From: UBA721 sp002705165
GTDB taxonomy: Bacteria; Planctomycetota; Planctomycetia; Pirellulales; Pirellulaceae
NCBI GenBank assembly: GCA_045565995.1
Contig: JBJLEF010000005.1
Span: forward strand, 338,184 to 402,183
DNA length: 64,000 nucleotides
Direction of reading: 5' to 3'
In this document: positions 45,837 through 55,752 of the stretch, piece after piece
How positions within the stretch are numbered: the first letter of the stretch is position 1
Layout of the letters: the number at the start of each line of letters is the position of its first letter
Notes under the pieces: model-generated
Database searches by the model: none
What the model was told of the DNA's origin: nothing
Seen by the model: only the letters and a program-made list of their open reading frames with translations
Position numbers and translations under genes: made by a program

Positions 45837-46994
45837 CTATTTACGGGGGCTCGTATATACATCTATATACTGGCTGAGAGCAATCACGCTCCAGCAAGAT
45901 GCTGAGATCGAAATAAACTGGTCCTCCCCATGGGGAAAGTCCGATTCAAAGTACTCCTGAATCGGTTTACTGCGTGTCAATACAAGCCATGAACCGTCTT
46001 TTTTCTGAGTCTCCAACAGATACTTTACGCCTCTAAAATACCATTTTTCATGCGCTAATTCGGGTTGAGCCATTAATAACGCAGCCATTGTGATCCCCGT
46101 CGCATAAGCATCACTCTCCATGTCATCGGTTTGCGCCCAACCGCCGTCCTCGCGCTGTCGTTGTTTCAACTGACCAACCATCGCCTGTAATCGCTCCGTA
46201 TCAACTTCCATCTCGGGATACTTCGGTTCTTTAAGTTGCTCGAGCTTCTTACCCATCTTCCGTCTGTCAGTCGGACAAGCTGGTACAGTCTTCAACGCAT
46301 GATGATATGAATGAGCGTTGGTCAGCCAGTACCAACCCATGAGCTGAAATGCGCGGTCCTCGGCGGAAGAAGCTACCGTATTTGCATACCAAGTTCGGAT
46401 TTCACCGGCATGTTTCATCAACTCCTCTAATTCATAGGTACTTAATGCGGCTATTGCTAAGCCTGTTGCTGTAAAATCACTCGACTCCAAAGGTGGACGA
46501 ATCGTATTTATTTTCCAAGGTCGCTCCGGTTTGTAGATTTTAAGTAGATAATCAAGTAACTCATCCGTCCCTTCCAAACGCTTTGGCTCTCCGATAGCAG
46601 TAATTTGAGAAGTGGCAACAAATTGAGCTAAAGCATACCCAGCCGTGAAGGCACCACCGGGCACTCCATGCCCTTTGACTAATTCAACCTTTCGCTGCAG
46701 AAAAAAATCTGCCGTAAATTTACGCTGTATCTCTAACCACTTGCGATCCACTTTTAATCCAATCGCTTCTGCCCGTACTGCTGCCATCACCGGCAACGCC
46801 TGATGGTGACAAGTGAAGCATGTCTTCTGTTCTACGTAACTTTCAGCACTTTTCACAATCGGCCGTATAGCAGTTTCTACCGCCGTTCTCACTTGTTCAA
46901 TTCCTCGCGGATTCGCGATCGCCAAGGGCGTAAAACGTACCAGCAAGAAAGAGGCGACGAAAATTAGAAATAACGATTTAATAACAATGTTCAT
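45837..46994 (-). CDS. Exported squalene-cyclase-like alpha/alpha-barrel protein with CxxCHH motif
   Basis: A signal peptide (residues 1-28 from the ATG at 46994, ending AIANP) precedes CFTCHHQALPVMA, a possible heme-binding CxxCH near residue 58. The remainder is repeats of the squalene-cyclase/prenyltransferase type (GGWAQTDDMESDAYATGITM, DGSWLVLTR). The catalytic DxDD of hopene cyclases is absent, so it is not an active cyclase; most such planctomycete proteins are of unknown role. An upstream ATG at 47051 would place the signal inside the protein. The gene is divergent from the gamma-glutamyltransferase. Confidence 0.78.
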   Translation of the reverse strand: MNIVIKSLFLIFVASFLLVRFTPLAIANPRGIEQVRTAVETAIRPIVKSAESYVEQKTCFTCHHQALPVMAAVRAEAIGLKVDRKWLEIQRKFTADFFLQRKVELVKGHGVPGGAFTAGYALAQFVATSQITAIGEPKRLEGTDELLDYLLKIYKPERPWKINTIRPPLESSDFTATGLAIAALSTYELEELMKHAGEIRTWYANTVASSAEDRAFQLMGWYWLTNAHSYHHALKTVPACPTDRRKMGKKLEQLKEPKYPEMEVDTERLQAMVGQLKQRQREDGGWAQTDDMESDAYATGITMAALLMAQPELAHEKWYFRGVKYLLETQKKDGSWLVLTRSKPIQEYFESDFPHGEDQFISISASCWSVIALSQYIDVYTSPRK

Positions 46995-47130
46995 GAAGGA
47001 CGCTTTGGAGTTTGGTAACCTAAAAGACAAGTCGAGGATGAATTCAATCATCTCAACTACCTGTTTTCATCTTACCCGATTCAACAATCGCTAACCGTCT
47101 CGAAAAGCCCAGAGTAATATTTCCAATACA

Positions 47131-48894
47131 ATGTCGCACCCCATCTGTAGCCGAACTCTGCTTCAAATCATCACCATTATTCTATTTGCCGTTACTCTCA
47201 TGACCGAACCAGTGCTAGATGCCCAAACTAAGGACATATCCCGTCAGGCTGGCTATGACCGCCCTGTCACACCCTCCAATCAAAGCCGCAGTGTTGTGGT
47301 CGCTAAGAACGGTCTGGTCGCAACCAGCCATCCTTTAGCAGCCCAGACTGGTCTCGACATCCTTAAGGCCGGTGGCAACGCTATGGATGCTGCGATCGCC
47401 GTGAATGCAATGCTGGGAGTCGTCGAACCAATGAGCAATGGTATCGGTGGCGATCTGTTCTGTATCTACTGGGATAACAAGTCCCAAAAACTTTACGGAC
47501 TGAACGCAAGTGGCCGTAGTCCATACAAAGCAACACGCGAATACTTCGACCAAAAAGGCCTTGATGAAATTCCATTGTTTGGCCCGCTGGCCTGGTCCGT
47601 TCCCGGTTGCGTAAGCGGCTGGCAATCACTGAACGAACGCTTCGGCTCAGTTCCACTCAAGCAAATCCTTGCTCCAGCGATACACACCGCGCGCGAAGGG
47701 TTTCCCATCTCAGAGGTAATCGCCCATTACTGGAACGTCTCGACATCTTCACTCGCAGCCCATCCCGGCTCTGCACAAACTTACCTGATCGATGGAAAGC
47801 ATCCTCCCGGGTTTGGAGAAATCTACCAATTGCCCAAGCTAGCTGATAGCTATCAGCTAATCGCCGAACAAGGAGCGGATGCTTTTTATCGGGGAAAAAT
47901 TGCACAGGAAATTGTCGCCTATAGTAACAAAGTCGGCGGTCTCTTTACGATGAAAGACTTTCTCGACCACAAAGCGACCTGGGTTGACCCCGTCTCAACC
48001 AACTATCGGGGCTACGATGTTTGGGAATTACCGCCAAGTGGTCAGGGAATTGCCGCTTTGCAAATGTTAAATCTAATCGAACCGTACGATGTGAAACGCA
48101 TGGGGCCAGCAAGCCCCGATTGGTTACACCTGTTTAGTGAAGCCAAAAAGCTCGCCTTTGAAGACCGAGCCAAATTCTATGCTGACATTGACGTTGTAAA
48201 CGTACCGGTAGATGCTCTCATTTCAAAAGCCTATGCGAAGCAACGCGGAGCAAAAATCGATATGAGACGGGCGAACCAGAATGTAGACCATGGGGATCCA
48301 AGAATTCAAAATGGGGACACCGTTTATCTGACAGTCGTCGATAAAGACCGGAACTGCTGTTCCTTGATTCAAAGTATCTTTCATGGTTTCGGCTCTAAAA
48401 TAACCGTTCCCGAAGTGGGATTTGCGATCCAAAACCGAGGGGCGCTATTTTCTTTGGATGAGAATCACCTAAATCGTCTGGAGCCACACAAACGGCCTTT
48501 CCACACCATCATTCCCGCCATGGTGACCAAGGACAACAAACCACACTTCTGCTTTGGTGTGATGGGCGGTGACATGCAACCTCAAGGCCATGTCCAGATC
48601 CTCATTAACATGATCGACTTTGGTATGAACGTACAGCATGCTGGTGATCTGGCTCGCATTCGACATCTGGGTAGTTCGAGTCCTACCGGCAAACAGGGGA
48701 ATGGGCTAGGAATCGTGGAGGTGGAATCCGGAATTCCAGATTCTGTCGTTGAAGAATTGCAATCCAGAGGCCACAAGGTAAGACGCAGTGTTGGCGGATT
48801 TGGCGGTTATCAGGGAATCTTAATCGATCATAAAAATGGCGTGCTTCACGGAGCGACTGAGCCTCGAAAGGACGGCGCGGCTGTCGGCTATTAA
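47131..48894 (+). CDS. ggt: Gamma-glutamyltransferase-like N-terminal nucleophile hydrolase
   Basis: The family cleaves and transfers gamma-glutamyl groups, for example of glutathione, after self-processing at a Thr. The 587-residue product has a signal peptide and ILKAGGNAMDAAIAVNAMLGVVEP, GIGGDLFCIYWD, and the processing site NGDTVYLTVVDKDRN, in which Thr397 is the likely nucleophile. The substrate-loop GGFGGYQGILID is close to the C-terminus. The call is to the family; whether glutathione is the substrate is uncertain. Confidence 0.88.
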   Translation: MSHPICSRTLLQIITIILFAVTLMTEPVLDAQTKDISRQAGYDRPVTPSNQSRSVVVAKNGLVATSHPLAAQTGLDILKAGGNAMDAAIAVNAMLGVVEPMSNGIGGDLFCIYWDNKSQKLYGLNASGRSPYKATREYFDQKGLDEIPLFGPLAWSVPGCVSGWQSLNERFGSVPLKQILAPAIHTAREGFPISEVIAHYWNVSTSSLAAHPGSAQTYLIDGKHPPGFGEIYQLPKLADSYQLIAEQGADAFYRGKIAQEIVAYSNKVGGLFTMKDFLDHKATWVDPVSTNYRGYDVWELPPSGQGIAALQMLNLIEPYDVKRMGPASPDWLHLFSEAKKLAFEDRAKFYADIDVVNVPVDALISKAYAKQRGAKIDMRRANQNVDHGDPRIQNGDTVYLTVVDKDRNCCSLIQSIFHGFGSKITVPEVGFAIQNRGALFSLDENHLNRLEPHKRPFHTIIPAMVTKDNKPHFCFGVMGGDMQPQGHVQILINMIDFGMNVQHAGDLARIRHLGSSSPTGKQGNGLGIVEVESGIPDSVVEELQSRGHKVRRSVGGFGGYQGILIDHKNGVLHGATEPRKDGAAVGY

Positions 48895-48945
48895 ACCTAC
48901 TCACCATCCACCACTCAACCTACAAACATCAATAAGGACTTGAAC

Positions 48946-50019
48946 ATGACAACTCGAAGGACTTTTGTTTCATTCCTATCTGCACTTGGCACATATGCTG
49001 CGTTCCCTGATTGTCAGGCAGCCGCCACTGCTCCCAAGATAAAAGTTGGACAAATCGGTACAAAGCATGCCCATGCAAGTGGAAAGGTTGGTACAGCCCG
49101 AAAGTTCCCCGAGCTTTACGATGTTGTTGGCGTTGTCGAACCTGACGACGCTCAGTGGAACCGGGTAAAAAACACGGTTCCGTACAAGGGTCTGCCCCGC
49201 ATGACACGTGAGCAGTTACTCAATGTGGAAGGTCTTCAATTCATTTGTGTGGAGACGGAAGTCAAGAATCTCATTAATACCGCTCAGGCATGTGTTTCAG
49301 CTGGTAAACACATCCACCTCGACAAACCAGCGGGGATTAATTATTCCGGTTTTGAAAAAGTTGTCCAGACAGCGAAAAAGAACAACGTCTTGATCCAGAT
49401 GGGGTATATGTTCAGATACAATCCCGGCTTTCAGTTTATCTTCCGTTCCATTCGTGAAGGTTTACTCGGTGACATTTTTGAAGTGGATGGAGTCATCAGC
49501 AAGAAAGTCGGTGATAGCACTCGTAAGCAACTTGCCGACTACGCTGGTGGAACCATGTTTGAACTAGGTTGTCACTTAATTGATTCACTCCATGTCGCGA
49601 TGGGGACTCCTGAACGTGTCTCGGCCTTTCCACGTACAACCTATCCTGGAAAGGATTCTCTCGTAGACAATATGCTGGCTGTATTTGATTACCCCCAAGC
49701 GACTGCAACCATTCGTTCAGCAATGCTGGAGGTCGATGGATTTCGTCGGCGGCAGTTTATCGTTGTCGGAAGTGAAGGAACAATCATCCTCCGTCCATTA
49801 GAGAAGCCCATCTTAGAATTAACACTTGAGTCAGCCAGAGATGGTCACGCCAAGGGGTCACACTTCGTGACATTGCCCCCACTCGGGGGGCGCTACGACG
49901 GCGACTTCTTAGAAATGGCGGCTGTACTAAATGAAGAACGAGAGTTTCCATTTAGCTACCAACATGATCTTGACGTACAAAAGAGTGTCCTGCTCGGGAG
50001 TGGTCTCCAACTGACATAA
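48946..50019 (+). CDS. Tat-exported Gfo/Idh/MocA oxidoreductase
   Basis: The ATG at 48946 has AAGGA 7 bases upstream and gives 357 residues beginning MTTRRTFVSFLSALG, a twin-arginine leader. The NAD(P)-binding fold follows (KVGQIGTKHAHASGK, then VVGVVEPDDAQW), with the family EKP-like loop as HLDKPAGINYSGFEK. The C-terminal domain has the substrate His in GGTMFELGCHLIDSLH. Planctomycetes carry many exported family members with unknown sugar substrates. It follows the gamma-glutamyltransferase gene by 51 bases, probably in one transcript. Confidence 0.88.
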   Translation: MTTRRTFVSFLSALGTYAAFPDCQAAATAPKIKVGQIGTKHAHASGKVGTARKFPELYDVVGVVEPDDAQWNRVKNTVPYKGLPRMTREQLLNVEGLQFICVETEVKNLINTAQACVSAGKHIHLDKPAGINYSGFEKVVQTAKKNNVLIQMGYMFRYNPGFQFIFRSIREGLLGDIFEVDGVISKKVGDSTRKQLADYAGGTMFELGCHLIDSLHVAMGTPERVSAFPRTTYPGKDSLVDNMLAVFDYPQATATIRSAMLEVDGFRRRQFIVVGSEGTIILRPLEKPILELTLESARDGHAKGSHFVTLPPLGGRYDGDFLEMAAVLNEEREFPFSYQHDLDVQKSVLLGSGLQLT

Positions 50020-50298
50020 ACTGTTCGGGAGAACTTATAAATAAGTCCCATAATCGGTTACTTTCCCTTGGAAATCGCCGATATTACAAGAAGCCGGCCT
50101 TCACTGTCAGGAGTTGCCAGAGACCAAAGGTTTGACACCAACAGAGTATTTGGTGAACAATATGGGTGTAGGATTATCGTCGCCGTGATTGCGGTCTTAT
50201 CTCGTCATAAATGCTGCCAACCAATTTGACGCCTCTGGCCTTGTTTTTCAGGAAAACAATCGCCTGGAAGTGTCGCTATTCATTGACTACTAAACTTC

Positions 50299-50841
50299 GT
50301 GAACCCCGACCCCACCGATGTCAACCTCGTCCAGGCTGCTAAGCTAGGTGACCGCAATGCGCTTATCGAGCTTATTGAACAGCACCAGAATCGGTTGTAT
50401 CGGGCATTGATACCAATTACCAACAACGCTGAAGAAGCTCTTGATGTAACTCAGGAAACCTTTGTACAAGTCTTTCGTAAGTTAAGCACCTTCCAGGAAG
50501 ACTCGCACTTTTTCACCTGGATTTACCGCATTGGCTTCAACATTGCCAGAACCCGGCAACGTCGACAACGCCCTGACTCTATTGATACTTCACAAGTTAT
50601 GATTCCCTCCTCCGATCAATCGGCCGAGCAACGACTAGAAAACCACGAATTTCGTGAAGCGTTAAAATTGGCGATCGCCAAGCTTCCGGAAGATCAGCAA
50701 CAGGTTATCCTGCTGCGGGAAATCGAAGAATACGATTACCAGCAAATTGCCTCCACCCTCAACATCAGTCTGGGGACGGTTCGTAGCCGCTTACATCGCG
50801 CTCGAGCTCAGTTACGTGAACTACTCAGCCACTGGCTCTAA
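50299..50841 (+). CDS. ECF-type RNA polymerase sigma factor
   Basis: The 180-residue protein has sigma region 2 (DRNALIELIEQHQNRLYRAL, DVTQETFVQVFRKL) and region 4 (LPEDQQQVILLREIEEYDYQQ, then LGTVRSRLHRARAQLRELL), with no region 1 or 3, as in ECF factors. The start is a GTG at 50299. No anti-sigma gene is next to it: the following gene runs on the other strand and overlaps its last 21 bases. Its control is unknown. Confidence 0.93.
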   Translation: MNPDPTDVNLVQAAKLGDRNALIELIEQHQNRLYRALIPITNNAEEALDVTQETFVQVFRKLSTFQEDSHFFTWIYRIGFNIARTRQRRQRPDSIDTSQVMIPSSDQSAEQRLENHEFREALKLAIAKLPEDQQQVILLREIEEYDYQQIASTLNISLGTVRSRLHRARAQLRELLSHWL

Positions 50842-53367
50842 CCCCTCCGAGCCAACGCGAAACTCGATCATACCCGCCTGGCTTGTCAGCAATAATTCTC
50901 CGCGACGCTGATGCACGATCTGCTGATAACTATTTAATACACGCTCCTGCAAAATTTCGTGACCTGTACTGACAACCGCAAAGCGAGGACGACTCCATTC
51001 GCTAAACAACTCCGGCTCACTGTGTACGCTACCGTGATGTGGTACCATCACCACGTCAAATTCGCTTGCTGGATGCAAGCCAAACAAAACTTCAATTCCC
51101 TCTCTTTCAATATCTCCAGGCAGCAACACTCGGCACTCCGGATGCTTGACTAGTAAAACCAAACTGGCATCATTATCTGATGAATAGTCTCTTTGCCGAA
51201 CCGGCGCCATAACCTCAATATGTACCTTATCGAACTCTAATCGATCGTTTGCTGAAAGAATCTCCAGATCCGCCTCCTGTTTGCTCAAGCAATCGGCTAA
51301 GTAACCAACAGCCATTCCAGATTTTCCCCGAGGTTGCTGCAGTAACAACTGGTGTTTCATACGTTCAGTCACCATCACATATTGAGGTTTGAACCGGGGC
51401 AACAGAAAGGGCACTGCGTTGAAATGATCCAAATCAGCGTGGGAAATAAAGATACCTTCAAGACGGCTATGTCCGCGATGCCATAAAGCCTCTGCAATTT
51501 CACGACCTCCAATCCTGAAATTGGTCAAACTTCCGGCATCATAAAGCCACGCTCCTGAGCCGGGGATTTCCAAAAGCACAGCTGTCCCGTGTTCAACATT
51601 GATAAAGACCACTCGAAAGTCATCAATCGTCGACTTTAGTCCAGCCCGATGTGGCCAAAGTAACAAACTACCTAATACCCAAATTCTAAGACACCAGCGA
51701 AAGTTACGCCGATATCGGTGAGCTAGTGGTAAAACACCGTAAGCAACACTCAACAACAGATAAAATAAAACACACCATTCCACTGTGGGTCCGGACAGCC
51801 AAAACGTCCCCAGACTATCCAGCCCGTGCCTGGCGTTTAATTCCCAAACACATCTAAAGGAGACTTCTGCTAACAGCGATGGAAGATAATGTAAATATGG
51901 CAAGTCACCGACGATTGCGAGTACAAATCCACTACAGATTCCAATCGTCACAGGAATTGCCAGGAGCGTGTTTAGTAAAATCCCTACAAAGCTGACCAAA
52001 TGAAATTGTGCCGAAGTCAAAGGCAAAGTAATCAAAACCACGATGGCAGTTACGAGAATTGCCATTCTAATATGAAGAAAAATCGCCATACACAATCGGA
52101 GGGCATAAGGTTTCCGGCGAAGCAATAGCCGCTTAAGTCGCGAAGGCTGTTGAGTTACAGAGGACTTAAACAAACCCAAGGTTGCAACGGCAACAAACGA
52201 AAGTTGGGTCCCAACATCGAACAAGGTAGATGGATTAGCAATCAAGATGATCAGGCCAGCTATGTACAAAGAATACACTGTGTGAACTTGGCGAAAGCAC
52301 AATCGTCCTCCAAGCGATATCGAAATCAAAATCCCCGCGCGAGTCACAGGCGGTCGCAGATCCACAATGACCGCATAGAACCATATCATCACAATTGTTA
52401 AGAAATACCATGCCACTTGATACCGGGAAAAGAAACGTAACGGAAACAATAGCCCCAAAGCCAACACCCCAACGTGCAGTCCGGAAATCGCTACCAAATG
52501 AATAATACCCCCTCGAGCGAACTGCTCTAATTCTTCTGAATGAAGTTGATGACGATCTCCCAACAACACCGCCGAAGCCAGCCGAAATTGACGTTTGCTT
52601 AATCGACACTGCAAATTCGATCTTGCGAACTGTCTGATACGATCTCGTGTCTGCTCAAACCATCGACCAGCCTGGTTCATAACCGTCACAGACCGTACAT
52701 CCTCCTGTACCACAATCACAAATCCACGACGACTCCCCCAGTGATGAACGGCCGAATCCCAGCCACCGGGATTATCCGCTGTCCGTATCGGCAGAGCCCG
52801 TCCCTGCACTTTTAAGCGACAACCCGCAGGCAGGTTTAACCAACGTTTCGAAAACTCTGGCGTTTGCTTAAAAGAACAAATCAAAGTCCCTCTTCCGCTT
52901 ACGTCTAACCACTCGATTTCTCCACCCGAGAATTGTCGAAGTCCCCTGATTGTCACATCCGCCTTAATTCGTCCCTTGTTCTGCTCACGATTCAAAGGAT
53001 GCCATGGGCGTTCGGGTTCCAGGCGGACCTCACGCTCGAGTTCAACGATAGCAATCACGGGAATTGGTTGCTTGAGCCGATGACGAAAAGAATTAACCGG
53101 TTCATACCACCAATCCAAATAATGCCAAATCGCCAAGGCACAGGCGACAAAAACAAACAAAGCCAGCTTGACTAGCAAACCTCCAAACTGCTTTTGAATC
53201 CCTTCCGCTTTGCGTCTACCGACAATTACACTCAATAGAACTAGTCCTCCTGTAAGAACAAACCCGAGGAAATAGACTAGAGGAGGAGGGCTAAGGAATC
53301 TATCAATAAGAATCCCCAGAACGGCACTTAGAAAAACCCCGCTGATCGGAGTAAGCTGGTGATACAT
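50821..53367 (-). CDS. comEC: ComEC/Rec2-family DNA uptake channel protein
   Basis: ComEC is the inner-membrane channel that passes single-stranded DNA during transformation. The 848-residue protein has an N-terminal membrane part and an OB-like periplasmic domain (residues about 90-230). The Competence domain with many spans follows (HLVAISGLHVGVLALGLLFP near residue 290), then a C-terminal metallo-beta-lactamase-like domain (ISHADLDHFNAVPFLLPRF, VPHHGS), possibly a nuclease. The order is that of full-length ComEC. The gene overlaps the sigma factor gene by 21 bases tail to tail. Confidence 0.93.
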   Translation of the reverse strand: MYHQLTPISGVFLSAVLGILIDRFLSPPPLVYFLGFVLTGGLVLLSVIVGRRKAEGIQKQFGGLLVKLALFVFVACALAIWHYLDWWYEPVNSFRHRLKQPIPVIAIVELEREVRLEPERPWHPLNREQNKGRIKADVTIRGLRQFSGGEIEWLDVSGRGTLICSFKQTPEFSKRWLNLPAGCRLKVQGRALPIRTADNPGGWDSAVHHWGSRRGFVIVVQEDVRSVTVMNQAGRWFEQTRDRIRQFARSNLQCRLSKRQFRLASAVLLGDRHQLHSEELEQFARGGIIHLVAISGLHVGVLALGLLFPLRFFSRYQVAWYFLTIVMIWFYAVIVDLRPPVTRAGILISISLGGRLCFRQVHTVYSLYIAGLIILIANPSTLFDVGTQLSFVAVATLGLFKSSVTQQPSRLKRLLLRRKPYALRLCMAIFLHIRMAILVTAIVVLITLPLTSAQFHLVSFVGILLNTLLAIPVTIGICSGFVLAIVGDLPYLHYLPSLLAEVSFRCVWELNARHGLDSLGTFWLSGPTVEWCVLFYLLLSVAYGVLPLAHRYRRNFRWCLRIWVLGSLLLWPHRAGLKSTIDDFRVVFINVEHGTAVLLEIPGSGAWLYDAGSLTNFRIGGREIAEALWHRGHSRLEGIFISHADLDHFNAVPFLLPRFKPQYVMVTERMKHQLLLQQPRGKSGMAVGYLADCLSKQEADLEILSANDRLEFDKVHIEVMAPVRQRDYSSDNDASLVLLVKHPECRVLLPGDIEREGIEVLFGLHPASEFDVVMVPHHGSVHSEPELFSEWSRPRFAVVSTGHEILQERVLNSYQQIVHQRRGELLLTSQAGMIEFRVGSEGLEPVAE

Positions 53368-53526
53368 GATTTCTCAACTCGATATTAATTTGAATGAATC
53401 GCATCAATATTCCACCACATCACTGACAGATGAGTGCTAACTGAACGTCAGAACGCTGCCACATGTCTCCGAAAACTGTTGTATATTGTGGATTACCAGA
53501 GAATTACTAAGGACTTTTAGAAAATC

Positions 53527-55746
53527 ATGATCACATTACAGAAAACCCCTTACGTAACGGTATTTTTAGGGGGATTGTTGTCGCTTTTGCTATTACCATC
53601 GCTTGCAAAGGCCGAGCGCCCGATCATCGCTGGACCTAACGCAAATTCAAGTTCAGCATCAAGAAATCAAAAAATGTCAGCTTTTCAATATCCAAATACA
53701 CGACGTGATAACACGGAAGACAGTTACCACGGTACGAAGGTTACCGATCCCTACCGCTGGCTGGAAGATACCGAATCCGAAGAAACTGCAAATTGGGTCG
53801 AGGCGCAGAATAAAGTCACCTTCGACTATTTAAGAAACATCTCCACCCGACAGCCAATTGTCGATCGCCTGACGTCGCTTTGGAATTACGAGCGATTCGG
53901 CCGCCCTTTCAAACGTGGAGACTTCTATTTTTACTCTCACAATAATGGGCTTCAAAATCAAAGCGTTTTGTACGTTACTAATTCATTGGAAAGCGAAGCC
54001 CGAGTTCTACTGGATCCAAACCAGTGGTCTCAAGAGGGAACCAAGGCGCTCTCATCCTACGCGCCCAGCCCTAACGGAAAGCTGATGGCTTATAGCATTT
54101 CTTCTGCAGGATCAGACTGGCGCGAATGGCATGTCTTAAATGTTGAAACTGGTGAGAGACTGGACGACCACATCCAGTGGTCCAAATTCTCAAGTGCTTC
54201 CTGGGCCAACGACAACTCTGGCTTCTATTACAGCCGTTATGACGAGCCGAAGGAAGGCGAAGAGTTCTCAGGCACCAATTACTTCCAGAAATTGTATTTT
54301 CACAAGATCGGGACATCTCAATCCGAAGACCAGCTTATTTATCAGCGAGCAGACCAAAAGGAATGGGGCTTTGGAGGCTATGTCACAGAAGACGGCAACT
54401 ACCTCATCATCTCCGTCTGGAAAGGGTCTGACCGCAAGAATCAACTTTTCTATAAAGATCTAACCAAGGCTGACGCCAAAGTTGTCGAACTAATCTCCGG
54501 ATTCGACGCCGACTACGACTTCATTGGAAATGACAGAAATCGGTTCTGGATTCTCACGGACCTGGACGCTCCTCAAAAACGAGTCGTCGAAATCGACCTC
54601 AATGAGCCCTCGCGAAATAACTGGCAAACCTTGATCGAAGAAGCAGAGCATCGTCTCGAAAGTATTTCCAACACGGGTGGCCATTTCATCGTCCAATATC
54701 TGCAGGATGCTCAGAATCGAGTCTATGTATTCGCCGAAAATGGGAGTCCGATTCGTGAAGTAGAGTTACCTGGAGTTGGCTCGACAAGTGGCTTTGGTGG
54801 CAAACGTGCCGAAACAGAAACCTTCTATAGTTTTACGAACTACGTCACACCAACTCGCATCTATCGTTACAACATTGAAACGGGAGAGTCTGAGCTATAC
54901 AAAGAGCCGGATGTCGTTTTTGCTCCCGATCATTATGAAACCAAACAAGTTTTTGTGACCAGTAAAGACGGTACGAAGGTTCCCATGTTCGTAACGAGCA
55001 AGAAGGGACTTAAGCTCAACGGCAAAAACCCAACCATCCTTTACGGATATGGCGGATTCGATATATCCCTAACGCCAGGCTTCTCCGTTGCCAATCTTGT
55101 TTGGCTTGAAATGGGAGGAATTTATGCGGTCGCCAACCTACGTGGCGGTGGAGAATACGGCTTGAGGTGGCATGAAGCGGGAATGCGTGACAACAAGCAA
55201 AACGTATTTGATGATTTCATTTCCTGTGCCGAATGGCTCCAGAAAGAAAAGTATACCAACACATCTAACCTTGCAATCCGAGGAGGCAGTAACGGTGGTC
55301 TGTTGGTAGGCGCCTGCATAACTCAACGTCCCGACCTCTTTGGTGCAGCCATTCCAGCTGTTGGTGTGATGGACATGTTACGTTACCACAAGTTCACCAT
55401 TGGTTGGGCCTGGGTTGGCGAATATGGCAGTTCAGATGAGGGGCACCAGTTCAACACACTCATCAAGTATTCTCCTTTGCATAATCTGCGTCCGGGTACC
55501 AATTACCCGCCCACGATGGTGACAACGGCAGACCATGACGACCGAGTCGTACCCGGTCATAGTTTCAAGTTTGCGGCGCAACTTCAATATTGCCATCAGG
55601 GTAAAAATCCGGTCTTAATCCGAATCGAAGAAAGTGCCGGACATGGAGCGGGTACTCCTACCAGCAAACGTATTGACGCAGCGGCCGACGTGTTTGCATT
55701 TCTAACTGAAGTTTTGAAGAATAAACGCTGGACGATCGGAGGTTAA
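53527..55746 (+). CDS. Exported prolyl oligopeptidase (S9A)
   Basis: A serine peptidase that cuts short peptides after proline. The 739-residue protein has a signal peptide (residues 1-30). The N-terminal propeller begins DPYRWLEDTESEETANWVE, and the alpha/beta hydrolase domain carries the triad: Ser588 in RGGSNGGLLV, an Asp in DHDDRVVPGHSFKF near 671, and His706 in SAGHGAGTP. The length is typical for the family. A TIM-barrel epimerase gene starts 6 bases after the stop. Confidence 0.95.
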   Translation: MITLQKTPYVTVFLGGLLSLLLLPSLAKAERPIIAGPNANSSSASRNQKMSAFQYPNTRRDNTEDSYHGTKVTDPYRWLEDTESEETANWVEAQNKVTFDYLRNISTRQPIVDRLTSLWNYERFGRPFKRGDFYFYSHNNGLQNQSVLYVTNSLESEARVLLDPNQWSQEGTKALSSYAPSPNGKLMAYSISSAGSDWREWHVLNVETGERLDDHIQWSKFSSASWANDNSGFYYSRYDEPKEGEEFSGTNYFQKLYFHKIGTSQSEDQLIYQRADQKEWGFGGYVTEDGNYLIISVWKGSDRKNQLFYKDLTKADAKVVELISGFDADYDFIGNDRNRFWILTDLDAPQKRVVEIDLNEPSRNNWQTLIEEAEHRLESISNTGGHFIVQYLQDAQNRVYVFAENGSPIREVELPGVGSTSGFGGKRAETETFYSFTNYVTPTRIYRYNIETGESELYKEPDVVFAPDHYETKQVFVTSKDGTKVPMFVTSKKGLKLNGKNPTILYGYGGFDISLTPGFSVANLVWLEMGGIYAVANLRGGGEYGLRWHEAGMRDNKQNVFDDFISCAEWLQKEKYTNTSNLAIRGGSNGGLLVGACITQRPDLFGAAIPAVGVMDMLRYHKFTIGWAWVGEYGSSDEGHQFNTLIKYSPLHNLRPGTNYPPTMVTTADHDDRVVPGHSFKFAAQLQYCHQGKNPVLIRIEESAGHGAGTPTSKRIDAAADVFAFLTEVLKNKRWTIGG

Positions 55747-55752
55747 CTCGCC

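Noticed and set aside
50020..50298. Possible tRNA or promoter pair before the ECF sigma gene
   Set aside because: No cloverleaf can be drawn. A TTGACA occurs, but no -10 hexamer lies at the right distance; a CACCAA/TTGGTG hairpin is short.
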